NCBI RefSeq assembly: GCF_028767125.1
Contig: NZ_JAKCWP010000009.1
Location: forward strand, 98,242 to 162,241
Direction: 5' to 3'
Length of the DNA stretch: 64,000 nt
DNA from: Chelativorans sp. YIM 93263
Lineage (GTDB): Bacteria > Pseudomonadota > Alphaproteobacteria > Rhizobiales > Rhizobiaceae
Positions 38,342 through 47,747 of this stretch are shown in pieces (position 1 is the stretch's first letter; every line of letters starts with the position of its first letter). The notes under the pieces were generated by a model, which worked only from the letters and a program-made list of their open reading frames with translations, had not been told where the DNA came from and ran no database searches. Both the position numbers and the translations under genes were made by a program.

Positions 38342-38764
38342 TCAAACTCTTCCGGCCTCCTCATGGGTAGAGCCGATCCGTGCACCTTTTTCGTCTAGAC
38401 AATGAAAGCGACCAGTCAAACGGCCGAATATGATCAGAATACGTTTTACGAGGCGTGGAGACTCATTATCCGGCGCTACGGGATCTACAATCCATACACG
38501 CAGAGTGGAGTCGAGCTGTTGAGCGAGAGGATCCGGGTCGATAGCGTTTCCGAGTGACTTGCCAACTTTCTTGCCGTCCACGGTGACATAGCCATGCACG
38601 AGGATACGCGTTGGAAGCGGCAACCCAGCCGACAACAGGACGCCGATGGCGTGGAAGCGTAGAATGCCCTTTCCAATAACGTGCTCACGAAAGGAGGCGG
38701 TGAGCCAAAAACGAGAGAAGTTGTCGCCAACAGTCGCGAGAACGTGATGAGCGTCTACGGCCAA
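38342..38764 (-). pseudogene. Fragment of a methionyl-tRNA synthetase-like gene
   Basis: The middle of this 140-residue frame reads HVIGKGILRFHAI, LSAGLPLPTRILVHGYVTVDG and KKVGKSLGNAIDPDPLAQQL, which is the MetG core including the KMSKS loop region, here KVGKS. The catalytic HIGH half and the anticodon-binding domain are missing, and a stretch after RFHAI is deleted. It cannot charge tRNA as it stands; it looks like debris of an accessory MetG copy brought in with the island. Confidence 0.7.
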
Positions 38765-39104
38765 TCGCTCGCCCAGCAGCTCAACGCTTCGTTCAGCTCC
38801 GGCGGCCGGAGGTGAGGGGAGTAGCCATGGACGCCCAGCGCGTTGGCGAAGCGGCTCGCCATCATCGACATCATCCTCCTTTTGGGGGGCTGGTGATGCC
38901 TAACACCGAAGTCCACTTCATTCTTAATGCCGCAAGCTCTCGAGGACCGCTATGTCTTCGAGACCGCTGACCGTGGCCTCGCCGTCAAGGCGTCGACGGG
39001 CAGATACGATGACCACATGCTTCAGTTCATCAATTACGTGGTCGCTACCTACACAGCCAACCCTCCCACCAACCGCATCGAGGTGCCCAGTGATTGCAGC
39101 CTGC
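38765..39104. other. No supported gene
   Basis: Two overlapping plus-strand frames start at 38927 and 38952 and run past 39104, but neither has a ribosome site or a family resemblance, and both overlap the coding part of the converging membrane protein gene. Nothing else is visible. Confidence 0.4.
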
Positions 39105-40406
39105 TTATTCAGACTCCTGGTTTACTGGCGGTCTCGGTTTTGTCTTGGGCGGCTTACCTGTGAAAAGCGATTTGGTTGCGAGTCCCTTCACTTGATCCGT
39201 GAAGCCTGGAATAACTGCTATGGCTTGCTTCACCACATCCGACGAGGCAAGTTCATGCCATGGGCTGCCATGGGTATCCGTCTCCACAAGACGCAGGGGA
39301 AGTTCATCAAGGCGAGATAATGCTGATGTGAGCAGCTTCGTCTCCATATCCTTATCAAACCTCGCGGCCTCGCGCCGAAAACCTTCATATGCGCGAGAGA
39401 TAGAGGCTTTGAAGGCATAGTCCTCCGCGAGCCGGAACCGCTGACCGATCTGTTTCGTTGCCAGCCACGCAAACCAGACCGGCGCGCCGACGGACAAGAT
39501 AGACAGGACCAGATTCAGTACTATGATCGACGTAGATGCGTTTGGATTCCTGAAAAGTTCTGAGAGTGCGCTCAACTGCTCCGAACCAAAATAGCTACCG
39601 GCAATAAGAGCGGTGACGAGACCGACGACCCAAATCCACATCGATGTAGCCAAGGCGTTAGATCGCTAACTAAATGCGGCAGCCAACCCAACGCTGGTGG
39701 CGGCAGAGTAAGCTGTCTCGCAGCGCTCTAGAACGGCGTTGGCTTCTTCCAAACTCCTCTGTAATTCCTTGTCGAAATTGTCCGCATCCGTCCGTACGTC
39801 TACAATGCGCCCCTGATCTTGGGTGGCCTCTCGGAGGAGATCCTCGATCTTTTGCCGCGCTTCGGACAGCGATTCCAAGTCCGTGGGCAACTGATCGGCG
39901 GCATTGTAAGCCTTCTCAATTCTCTCCACCATCGCCGCTAGCGAAGCAGTGCGGGGACTTAGGTCTTTCAGTCGAGCTTCCATACCGCGCAACTGAACAG
40001 TCAGCTTTTTCAGCCTGCGTCTAGCTTCTTCATGATCATCTTGCCTCAGCACTGGGGAAAGTGCTTTTTCTAGGCCTCTCAACGTAAACAGATACGCTGG
40101 TACGGCTTGATTTGCGTTGGTCCATAGCTGAACTACTGTGCCAGACTGTAGATGCTGCAGACGGCGCACGTAATCTTGTAGACGCGCCTCATGATCGCCA
40201 ACCTGATCCCCACCTTCTTCCTCTATACGATCAATGATAGATTGAGTTTCTTCGATCAGTTCTACACGTGTAAGACCCGGAAAACTCCAGTTGTTATGTG
40301 CGATTCCGAAAGGCTCGTCATTCGGAATTTTTGTTTCCAGTACTGCTATGATCTTCTCTAGCTGTTCCTTGATTGCCGTGAGTGCCTTATGCAAGTCCCC
40401 CCCCAT
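39105..40406 (-). pseudogene. Coiled-coil/membrane protein split by an in-frame amber codon
   Basis: From the ATG at 40406 there are 246 codons of helical, coiled-coil-rich sequence ending GLAAAFS, then TAG (39666-39668). In the same frame the text continues as RSNALATSMWIWVVGLVTAL with two transmembrane helices (WVVGLVTALIAGSYFG and VLNLVLSILSVGAPVWFAW), then a charged region with KQIGQRFRLAEDYAFKAS to 39105. Together they read as one protein of about 433 residues: cytoplasmic coiled coil plus a membrane-anchored tail. Family not named; similar proteins occur in rhizobia from memory. A single base change explains the break; readthrough is possible. Confidence 0.75.
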
Positions 40407-40589
40407 TGATGGTCACCGTTGCTGAACGAGCGTCACATAGGCGGCGCGGGATGTCTAGCGACCAGCTTCTTGCCACTTGCCCACGGCAGAGGCTCAGGCC
40501 CTGCCGGGGGCAAGCAGATTACCCTGGGCAAGGGAAAGCCTGCGCAAGGGCATTGAGGCTCACGAGGAACCAATCCTTAGAGGCGCTTT

Positions 40590-40931
40590 CTACTGGGCCC
40601 TGTCCGGCGGGACGCCTTGGGGCAAGCCGAGCCTGTAATACCTGGATAATGTCCTGGCATATCCGAGCGTCGGTGCGAAAGCGAAAATCGCGGTCGTGAT
40701 GCCGAGGTCGCCTTCTTCGATATGCGGGTGTCCCAGAACTCTTCCAGACAAACATACGGAAGGCCTCAATTTCAGGCTCCAGCCTTCGATCATCGGCGCA
40801 TTCGACAACGCCGCATCGTCGGGATGATTTCCATTGCGGATTTGCTCGAGATCGTTGGCGAGCCTGCGAAGTCGCTCGATTTCGAACTCCAGACCGGGAA
40901 CATGTGCCCGGTCGTCGGATACCATGATCAT
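40590..40931 (-). CDS. DUF6634-like small protein
   Basis: 113 residues, AAGGAG 6 bases before the ATG. The text LRRLANDLEQIRNGNHPDD, APMIEGWSLKLRPSVCLSG and the end ARTLSRYYRLG match my memory of the DUF6634 family of Rhizobiales, often carried on plasmids and islands. Function unknown. It is 180 bases downstream of the FtsH-like gene on the same strand. The stretch 40932-41111 holds nothing obvious. Confidence 0.7.
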   Translation of the reverse strand: MIMVSDDRAHVPGLEFEIERLRRLANDLEQIRNGNHPDDAALSNAPMIEGWSLKLRPSVCLSGRVLGHPHIEEGDLGITTAIFAFAPTLGYARTLSRYYRLGLPQGVPPDRAQ

Positions 40932-41111
40932 GAATGTCTCCTTGCGCCAGCGGACCGTCGCTGGCGTGAATGTTCTATTGTTGGATATGTGAGTGTGTGG
41001 GGAGACAGCGTATGAGAGGGCCGTGCTTTGCGAGCAGCTCCGGAACCTTGGCTTGTAAGCTCCGTGTACGCTTCACGAGGACCGAAGAGGGGATATCCAT
41101 TGACATCCTCC

Positions 41112-43043
41112 CTAAGCCATCTTCTTTTCAGCGCCGGGCATGCGTCCCTGGAACGACTGCCGTGCGAAAATTTCTGCGACTTCGTCTCCGGATAGCTGCC
41201 GCCGTCGTAAGAGTTCTTCTGCGATCTTTTCGAGCACAGATCGGTGTTTGCCAACGATACCCTTGGCGCGTTTGAACTCTCTGGACAATACGTTGTCCAC
41301 CCGTCGCCGAAGGTCGGGAACTCTTCGGAGCTGAGCCGGCACGTCGTCCTCGGTCATTCCTACGAGATAGGTGAGATGCTCCCCCAAACCGAAGGAAGCT
41401 TCCATCAGCAACGCGTGGACCGTGGCTAGGTGGAGGTCAGCCCCCTCTCGGCCGCCTCCGCCTGCAGAGCGGGATCCTAGAATAACTTCCTCTGCGGCGA
41501 GTCCCCCGAGTTGCATGGCGATTTTGTTCAGGAGATTGGATTTTGTCATTTCCGGAAACGTACTTTCGCTGAAGCACATTCCACCCCCGGACTGCAGCGT
41601 GTCTCCCCCGAGTTCGAGCGATTTGGCAATGGAGACATGTTCAAGCTGGCCGATCTCCAGGACATGTCTGACGACTGCGTGCCCGGATTCGTGCACCGCG
41701 TATCTCCAGAGCAGTTTTTCAGGAAGAGCAAACCGCTTCGGCAGGCCTGCGACCAAGTCGGCGACCGTCATCGAGCGACGAGCACGGCGCGCGTAACGGC
41801 GTGCATCACGTGAGAGCTGTTCCAGTCGAGCTCCCGTCCAGCCTTCGGTTCGATCAACGACTTCGGACAGGTCGACACCGACAAGATTGTCTCTCAAGTG
41901 CCACCTCAGGATCCCGTCGCGAGCATCCCGATCGGGGAGGGGAATGCGGATATGCCGATCAAGTCTCCCCGGCCGGACCAAAGCCGCATCCAGCTTCTCC
42001 GGATAGTTCGTTGCTCCGATCACGACGACGCCTTCACGCCCACCCACGCCATCGAGGCACTCTAGAAGCCCATTGACGACTTCCGTGCTGTAGTGGGTGT
42101 TGTCGCCCGAAAAGCGGGCCCTGTCGCCCACGCTATCGATCTCGTCGATCAGAAGGATTGATGGGGCATTTTCCATCGCTTCCGCGAATGCCGCGCGCAT
42201 CGCTTTCAGTAGGTCACCTAAGTGACCCCGTGCTTGCCACTGTGCCACTGAGGCCGCTACCAAATGGACATCGCAGGTACGCGCCAGAGCTTGAGCATAT
42301 GTGGTTTTGCCACACCCCGGAGGACCGCTTACCAGAGCTCCACGATCTACGTCGTCCCAAGGAACATTGCCTGCTCGCCAATCGTCGAGGTCCGTAGCAA
42401 GCTCCTTTCCCCAATCGCTGGCTTCGCCCATGCCACACAGATCGTCCAACTTCGGCCCTGATACCAAGCTTCGCTTGGGACCGGCGACCCGCGTCATGGC
42501 CTCAATGGTTTTGGTGATGTTCCTTCCTTTCCGCCACGCAGCGGCGGCGATCCGGAGAGGGAACTCCGCGATCTGGGTAGCCTGTTCGCCTGTAAGTGTC
42601 TGGCCGAAGAAAAGCTTTGCCGCCGCTCGGACATGCCGCGTGTCCGGTTTCTGAATTTGGATGACGGCATCGGCAATGCCATCCACGCCGTCGGGGAGGG
42701 ACTCGCAGGAGTCCGCCAACAGGATGAGCTTCTCATGCCCGGCCACCGCCTCCAACAGATTGTAGCTTCGGTTGAATTTTCGTCGGGTGGCTTGAAACAC
42801 TTCGATCCATGCATCGTCGATCTTCGTCCGGCGGCTCGGTTGCCAGCCATGAAATGCGCGGTGGACGACCTCGTGGTAGAGATCGAAATCCTGCGAATTG
42901 GGGACAAGCAGCGCCAGGACCTGCGGCTCGCCATTACGAAAGATCTGCTCCTGCCGGACCGAATGGACGATTGAGCAAAAGGCCAGGAACTCGGCTGGTT
43001 TGCGCAGCTGTTTCGGTACTTTGGGTTTTCGCTTACGGCTCAT
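41112..43043 (-). CDS. Soluble FtsH-like AAA+ zinc peptidase
   Basis: 643 residues. The N-terminal 230 residues are unrecognised and have no transmembrane helix, unlike true FtsH. Then an AAA+ module: Walker A GPPGCGKTT near 240, Walker B ILLIDEIDS near 295, second-region-of-homology Arg residues in ALVRPGRLDRHIRI. The C-terminal M41 peptidase domain has the zinc motif HESGH near 451 and the third-ligand Asp in GREGADLHLAT, so both ATPase and protease sites look intact. It would unfold and degrade cytoplasmic proteins. Its upstream partner, 64 bases away, is a TnsA-like nuclease behind a LexA box. Confidence 0.9.
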   Translation of the reverse strand: MSRKRKPKVPKQLRKPAEFLAFCSIVHSVRQEQIFRNGEPQVLALLVPNSQDFDLYHEVVHRAFHGWQPSRRTKIDDAWIEVFQATRRKFNRSYNLLEAVAGHEKLILLADSCESLPDGVDGIADAVIQIQKPDTRHVRAAAKLFFGQTLTGEQATQIAEFPLRIAAAAWRKGRNITKTIEAMTRVAGPKRSLVSGPKLDDLCGMGEASDWGKELATDLDDWRAGNVPWDDVDRGALVSGPPGCGKTTYAQALARTCDVHLVAASVAQWQARGHLGDLLKAMRAAFAEAMENAPSILLIDEIDSVGDRARFSGDNTHYSTEVVNGLLECLDGVGGREGVVVIGATNYPEKLDAALVRPGRLDRHIRIPLPDRDARDGILRWHLRDNLVGVDLSEVVDRTEGWTGARLEQLSRDARRYARRARRSMTVADLVAGLPKRFALPEKLLWRYAVHESGHAVVRHVLEIGQLEHVSIAKSLELGGDTLQSGGGMCFSESTFPEMTKSNLLNKIAMQLGGLAAEEVILGSRSAGGGGREGADLHLATVHALLMEASFGLGEHLTYLVGMTEDDVPAQLRRVPDLRRRVDNVLSREFKRAKGIVGKHRSVLEKIAEELLRRRQLSGDEVAEIFARQSFQGRMPGAEKKMA

Positions 43044-43107
43044 TGGAGTGACTCCGGATACGCCCGGGACAAGGTCCGGTTCATCAAGTTTCGGGGAAAG
43101 GACGTTG

Positions 43108-43746
43108 TCAGTCGCGCCAGCGTCTGACGGAGGTTTCCGGTCCGATCAACGCTTCATCGAGATCGACTTCGACAAAGCGGTTCAGGATCAGCGAGGAGAG
43201 ACCTGCTATCGGCCGCGTCTCCTGGAACGCCGGAAGGCAATCGGCCACCGACAGTGCTCCGTGTTCGCCCAGCGCCGCCAGAAGACGGCTGCGGTCTCCA
43301 AGAGCGCAGTGCCACCGGGAATCTCGAAGCAGGTCTATGGCGTTCCGCAGCCGGTAGCCGCTGCTGACTTCCTCAGCGCACAAGGAGGCATATCGATATC
43401 CTCGGGACGTGACCTCATGGGCGATCCATGAGGGTGGAGTTCGATCCTTCGCCTGTTTGACATCCATGATGACCAGTTCACCGTCCTTTTCGACCAGGAA
43501 GTCTGGGATGTGAACGTCGGTGCCATTTTCCAGCACCAAAGGCAGACAGGTCCATGAGATCACCTCCCGGTCGACATCCAGCAGGCAACCGAGGTTCCGG
43601 GCTGATTGGTTCCGGAACAAAGGATGATCGAGGCATCGGACCGTGCCGTAGGGATGAAACGAATGTTGAGTTGCTTCGGCCCGGATGGAGGCAAGAAGAG
43701 TCTGATCGGCGGTGGGGAGAGTGGTCACAGGACACTCCATACGCAA
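43108..43746 (-). CDS. TnsA-like endonuclease-fold protein
   Basis: 212 residues (M3 is an alternative start). Residues 40-100 match the TnsA N-terminal nuclease fold: LLDVDREVISWTCLPLVL, then IPDFLVEKDGELVIMDVKQA-type strand pair with D82 and D95-x-K97. The Glu expected in the first helix (SxxLE) is replaced (QSARNLG), so cleavage may be weakened or use another residue. It differs from the true tnsA at 36.9-37.6 kb and lies outside that operon. It precedes the FtsH-like gene and has an SOS box upstream. Confidence 0.75.
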   Translation of the reverse strand: MRMECPVTTLPTADQTLLASIRAEATQHSFHPYGTVRCLDHPLFRNQSARNLGCLLDVDREVISWTCLPLVLENGTDVHIPDFLVEKDGELVIMDVKQAKDRTPPSWIAHEVTSRGYRYASLCAEEVSSGYRLRNAIDLLRDSRWHCALGDRSRLLAALGEHGALSVADCLPAFQETRPIAGLSSLILNRFVEVDLDEALIGPETSVRRWRD

Positions 43747-43832
43747 AACACAAGCATGAGACGCCGCCAGTCAGCGGTGTCGGCACCTGGTCAAACGTAT
43801 GAGGCGTATGAGCATCCTGTTCATAATGACAA

Positions 43833-43847
43833 GAACAAATAGAGAAC
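43833..43847 (-). promoter_or_regulatory. LexA (SOS) box, GTTC-N7-GTTC
   Basis: Read on the minus strand the 15 bases are GTTC-TCTATTT-GTTC, a perfect match to the alphaproteobacterial LexA direct repeat. It lies 87 bases upstream of the TnsA-like start at 43746 and points toward it, so the TnsA-like/FtsH-like pair should be repressed by LexA and induced by DNA damage. Confidence 0.85.
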
Positions 43848-43860
43848 AATTTTCGGGCTG

Positions 43861-44424
43861 TCAACCCGAACCAGGGCCCATTTGAAAACCGGCGGGAAGA
43901 TGCCCGGTTTCGGGGAGGGTGATAGTTTTCTCGATGCGCTTTTGCTGTCGGGGTGGAATCAACCATCGGTTCTGCTGTGGGTTGAACAGGCCCGGCAACG
44001 TGAAATACCGATGAATGCGCAAAAAGTCCTTTGTATTCATCGTTGCGACAGGGGCGTCTTTGACAATGGCCGTAGCGGCGATCGCGAGATCCTGCCCAAG
44101 CTTCAACCGCTTCGCATTCAAGGCGGGTACGCAAAGATGTCGCAAGGCTGGAACGCAAGTCATTCGGGCATAAAGGCGGGCTATTCTCGCGTCCATTTCA
44201 AGGAACGGAATATCCGACGCAAGGATGTCATCGAGCCATGAGGACAATTCTGATGCCTTTTCGGGATTCGCATCTTCCAGCATGGTGATTCCCCGCTGTA
44301 TTTCGAATACAGCGGAAAACGGAAGGGATATTGCTCTCCCTTGATAGTCAATCCAGCGCACGAGATTAAGGTCAGGATATTTCTGCTTCAGATTGCTGAG
44401 GACGCATGTGTCTAGAATGAACAT
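43861..44424 (-). CDS. PIN-domain toxin, VapC/FitB-like
   Basis: 187 residues. PIN fold with the acidic metal-binding set: D5 (FILDTCVLS), E41 (VFEIQRG), an Asp in LGQDLAIAATAI and one in NTKDF. FitB-like proteins are Mg-dependent ribonucleases kept in check by a small antitoxin normally encoded just upstream. The C-terminus is about 40 residues longer than usual. No antitoxin gene is recognisable directly upstream; a Phd-like gene lies 530 bases away on the other strand. Confidence 0.88.
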   Translation of the reverse strand: MFILDTCVLSNLKQKYPDLNLVRWIDYQGRAISLPFSAVFEIQRGITMLEDANPEKASELSSWLDDILASDIPFLEMDARIARLYARMTCVPALRHLCVPALNAKRLKLGQDLAIAATAIVKDAPVATMNTKDFLRIHRYFTLPGLFNPQQNRWLIPPRQQKRIEKTITLPETGHLPAGFQMGPGSG

Positions 44425-44957
44425 TAAGACGGGCCTTAACGTGCCTTGAGATCGTTATTTTCCCGCCAGGTCTGTTTTCTGGAAAAAGTAGTTAATAAAC
44501 TGCAAATAGTCATGCGGGGGCTACTCAATTGAGTTTTGACAGCCGCAGCTGACATGATCCGTCCTTGCCGACTGCAATGCGAACGCCGAACACCCTCGAG
44601 TTGACGAATCAGTCTGGCCGGGGAGCTGACACGCCTGGCACCAAACGCAGATGACGGATTCGGGTCGAGAAATCCTGTTAATCGGCCTGGAACAATTATC
44701 CCGTTCTGAGCCCCGGACGACCTCCTCCACAGTGCGGGCAGCGGCGTTGGAAGATGTCCGAGCATAAATGCCGGCAGGTGACGCATTTTGCCTGCCGATA
44801 ACCGAGCCGAAAGAATTCGCCATGGACTTTTCATGGCTTCGCGAATTCTTCTATGGGCTCTCGCGTCACAGCCGTAGTAGTATCGGTTCTGGGACTCAGT
44901 CCCAGTTTGGGTGCTAATTCAGAACGCGTGATCCTGCAAAGGCGGTAAGGATTTCCT
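44425..44957. other. Intergenic stretch between toxin and antitoxin-like genes
   Basis: A minus-strand frame 44436-44834 is open for 133 codons and ends 11 bases before the toxin start, the place where an antitoxin should be, but its composition (Arg/Ser/Leu-rich) fits no antitoxin. Another frame in the same stretch, without a start codon, reads a four-Cys ribbon-like text (KCVTCRHLCSDIF, RCPHCGGG), suggesting a decayed small zinc-binding gene. A short palindrome (CTGGGACTCAGTCCCAG, 44889-44905) lies before the Phd-like gene. Confidence 0.4.
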
Positions 44958-45185
44958 ATGGCAAAGAATCCATCCAGGAGAGGTCTTGAGCAAAAGGATT
45001 CGAATTCGTGGATGGTCGAGGACGCCCGCGTGCATTTCGATGCTCTGCTTACGGCGGCTTCTCAAAGGGGACCGCAGCGAATTATTGACGATGACCGTGA
45101 GTTCACGGTCAGCTTGTCTCGTGCTACGGCGACGCCGATAGGTAACAAGCTGTTGTCGAAGGGCGGTCCAATCGAAAATCACTAG
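44958..45185 (+). CDS. Phd/YefM-like antitoxin
   Basis: 75 residues. The segment SWMVEDARVHFDALLTAASQ followed by GPQRIIDDDREFTVSL is the pattern of Phd/YefM antitoxins (helix, then strand pair that binds DNA). The toxin-wrapping C-terminal tail is short. It could neutralise the nearby PIN toxin, but the opposite orientation is unusual, so it may belong to a lost toxin. GTAAGGAT before the ATG may serve as ribosome site. Confidence 0.65.
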   Translation: MAKNPSRRGLEQKDSNSWMVEDARVHFDALLTAASQRGPQRIIDDDREFTVSLSRATATPIGNKLLSKGGPIENH

Positions 45186-45321
45186 CCTCTATCACCGTGA
45201 CGGTCGGACGGGGGAAGCCGTCTTGATGGATAAGTGGCGCATTCTGCTTCGCACGGACCAAGCGAGTACGTATCCCAGGGTACAGAGATCATGGTCCTCG
45301 GCGTCAACCAGCGCCCATGCG

Positions 45322-46980
45322 CTATGTCTCCGGAAGCTGAGACTGACGCAGAAACGTTTTCGGCAACGGCTTTTCATCTTCCTGCAGGCTTTCGACCATC
45401 TGCTCGTATTCGACATTCGGGTCCAGCATCGCCGCAAAAGCACCACGAGCGTACATCATATCGTCGTCAGGAAAGAGTTCGGCGCGCACGTAAGTTTGAA
45501 ACAGCTCGAACTCTGCGAGGTTCACCAGTGCCCTGCGTAGTTGTGACCTCCTTACGGTGGACATCTTATTTGCCGCTGTTGCCGGCAGAGATTTAAGGGC
45601 CCTCAGCTCTTCTTCTGCGCTTCCGAGTTTCCGCACGTGCAAAAGCTTTTTGGCGGCGCGGAGGTCCGACAGTTCCTGACTGATGTCTTTGCCCCGCAAT
45701 CCCTTGGCAGTTTTAAGCCAACGTTTGTACCTTTTGAGTTCGACAGCTTTCATCCTCCATTCGGCTTTCGCAATCGCGTTGGGTTCGATTGGATTGGCCG
45801 GAACCTTTCTTCTGGCATGATCGACAATCGCGCGTCCTATCGCTTGGGCCAGCGGTGGAGGAACGGAATTCGCCAGCATCTGCTGCCGGCTGCGCGCGAC
45901 TGGAGCAAGCTCGGTTTCGGACAAGCTCCCGTCTTCTGGCGAAGGGAGCTTCCAATCCCACCACTCAGGGTATCCTGCGAGGCGCGAGAACTGATGAAAC
46001 GTAAGCTGCTGTAGCTTCCTGAGGTCGACAGGATCACCGATGGTAGGCCGATAGTACTTCGACAGCCGGTCAGTCGATGTACGGATAAGGGTAGGGGAGG
46101 GCCTGTCGGTTCTCTGAATCGCTCCTGAGGCCGCGCCTCCGGGTGAACGGTAGTAAAAGCGTGTGTTGGGGTCTCGCTCTGATAAGCATTTCAGATCGCG
46201 CTTGCGCAACCGATAGCTCCCATATTCGGGACTATCCTTTGACACCAGGTCTGGGCATTCTGCGTCCAGGGAAAAATCTTCAAATTGGGTACCAAACTCG
46301 TTGCCCAACAGATCCGCGACGGACATGCGTTCACGAGATTTGTACTGGTTCAAGTAAGCGTGGAGCCACCCGTCTGTCTCTTCTAGGCACCCGGCCAAGA
46401 TAAGACGCTCTCGGTTCTGTGGCGTGCCGAAATACGAAGCGTTCAATACAGTTTCAGTAAGACCGTACCCGCCAAGTTCGAAAATGGCACGTGCTCGCCA
46501 GTAGACCTCGGAGTTACGAAGTCCCTTTACGTTCTCCATGACAAAGTATCTCGGGCGTGCAGCGGCCACGAGAATAGCGAATGCTTCCGTCAAGCTCGAA
46601 AGCGGACTCTCATCACCTTCTCCCTTGCCTGCCGCCGAAAACGGTTGGCAAGGCGGACCGCCGAATATGATATCCGGACGGTCCAATGCGATTTCCGGAG
46701 CTGTGTCGATCACCGCCAGCAGATCGGCCACATGATGTGGAAGATGACTTTTATGTATGCGACCGCGTTGCGACTTTCTTCCAGCCTCTGCGGCCGACTG
46801 CTCCACCGGCGGGCGAAACATTTGTATCGGGTTCTTCACGTCCTTTATGTTTGCCCGGTGGATGTCGATAACCGCTGGGTCGTGATCCAGGGAACGGATG
46901 ATCTTCACGCCTGCAGATTGCATGCCATAGGCGAATCCGCCTGAGCCGCAGAAAAGGTCGATTCCTCTCAATGCCAGCAT
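45322..46980 (-). CDS. C5-cytosine DNA methyltransferase
   Basis: 552 residues. All key motifs are visible: motif I IDLFCGSGGFAYGM, motif IV GGPPCQPFSAAGKGEG with catalytic Cys111, motif VI FVMENVKGL, the QNRERLILAG motif and motif X NSVPPPLAQAIGRAI. A C-terminal extension of about 160 helical, charged residues follows motif X and is unusual for a plain Dcm; it might contact a partner. No restriction endonuclease or Vsr gene adjoins, so it acts alone or protects the island. Confidence 0.96.
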   Translation of the reverse strand: MLALRGIDLFCGSGGFAYGMQSAGVKIIRSLDHDPAVIDIHRANIKDVKNPIQMFRPPVEQSAAEAGRKSQRGRIHKSHLPHHVADLLAVIDTAPEIALDRPDIIFGGPPCQPFSAAGKGEGDESPLSSLTEAFAILVAAARPRYFVMENVKGLRNSEVYWRARAIFELGGYGLTETVLNASYFGTPQNRERLILAGCLEETDGWLHAYLNQYKSRERMSVADLLGNEFGTQFEDFSLDAECPDLVSKDSPEYGSYRLRKRDLKCLSERDPNTRFYYRSPGGAASGAIQRTDRPSPTLIRTSTDRLSKYYRPTIGDPVDLRKLQQLTFHQFSRLAGYPEWWDWKLPSPEDGSLSETELAPVARSRQQMLANSVPPPLAQAIGRAIVDHARRKVPANPIEPNAIAKAEWRMKAVELKRYKRWLKTAKGLRGKDISQELSDLRAAKKLLHVRKLGSAEEELRALKSLPATAANKMSTVRRSQLRRALVNLAEFELFQTYVRAELFPDDDMMYARGAFAAMLDPNVEYEQMVESLQEDEKPLPKTFLRQSQLPET

Positions 46981-47747
46981 TCCAAGCCCCTGTTTCCCCG
47001 CTTGGGAAATTGGCTGCGGAAAGTTGATGGCTCGTTAATCCGTACTCCTGGCAAGACCGGACGGGCTTGCGGGCGATCTCCTTGGACCTGCCTCGCTCGC
47101 CAGAATGCTCGATCGTAGGCCGCTCCCCCAGTTTCGCTCAGAGCGTCATCCCGATCCGGCATACCGATTGGGATTGATGCTGAGCGGAACAAACCCGATT
47201 CTCCATCCCATTCGACACAGCGGAAGCGGTCCCGGCAGTCGAATCGCCGTCTATGCGCAGCAGGGGACAACATGCGCTGTTCCGGCGGCTACGACGTCTG
47301 GCATCGATCCATGAGGCGGAAGGCTTTCGATTTCAACGGAACGGCAGCATTTGACGCATTCTATCCGACAGCCGACCGTCTCCGAGCCAGGGCCAGCTTT
47401 TCGCCGAACCAATTATGCGCGCCCACGTGCCCGCGTTTCCAGAGCGAGTATACTTTCGGCTTGTGTGGGGCCGACTACAGTCGGTCCGGGTTCGAAGGAT
47501 TCGGCGGTTATCTGCCGTTCCGCCGCCGAACCCAGTTCAGCTGTTCTGAGCTGGCCGCGCCAGATCCACAAGCCGTCGCAACAGAATTTTGGACGGAACG
47601 ATTCCAAAAATCCGATCTTCCTTGAAGCAGTGGTGCTTTGGCAAACAGCGCATTCGACAGCAAGCATTCCAGGTCGTTGCACTCGAGAGAGATGAGTCAG
47701 TATCTGCTGAACTGCCCACGAGCCCTGATGCCGAGCAGCATGCGGTG
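46981..47747. other. Long stretch without a supported gene (island border)
   Basis: Short frames exist on both strands (46968-47273 minus, whose stop overlaps the methyltransferase start; 47272-47625 plus; 47413-47766 minus) but none has a family match or good ribosome site. An interrupted inverted repeat lies at about 47138-47180 (ATCCCGAT and ATTGGGAT inside GCTCAG/CTGAGC arms). It separates the accessory island from the two-component genes and may contain decayed DNA. Confidence 0.45.

Noticed and set aside
44691-44819. Four-Cys zinc-ribbon-like frame on the minus strand
   Set aside because: No start codon after the preceding stop and only about 43 codons; kept only as a possible decayed gene in the intergenic note.
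46968-47273. 101-codon minus-strand frame overlapping the methyltransferase start
   Set aside because: Position would allow coupling, but composition and absence of any family resemblance do not support a gene.
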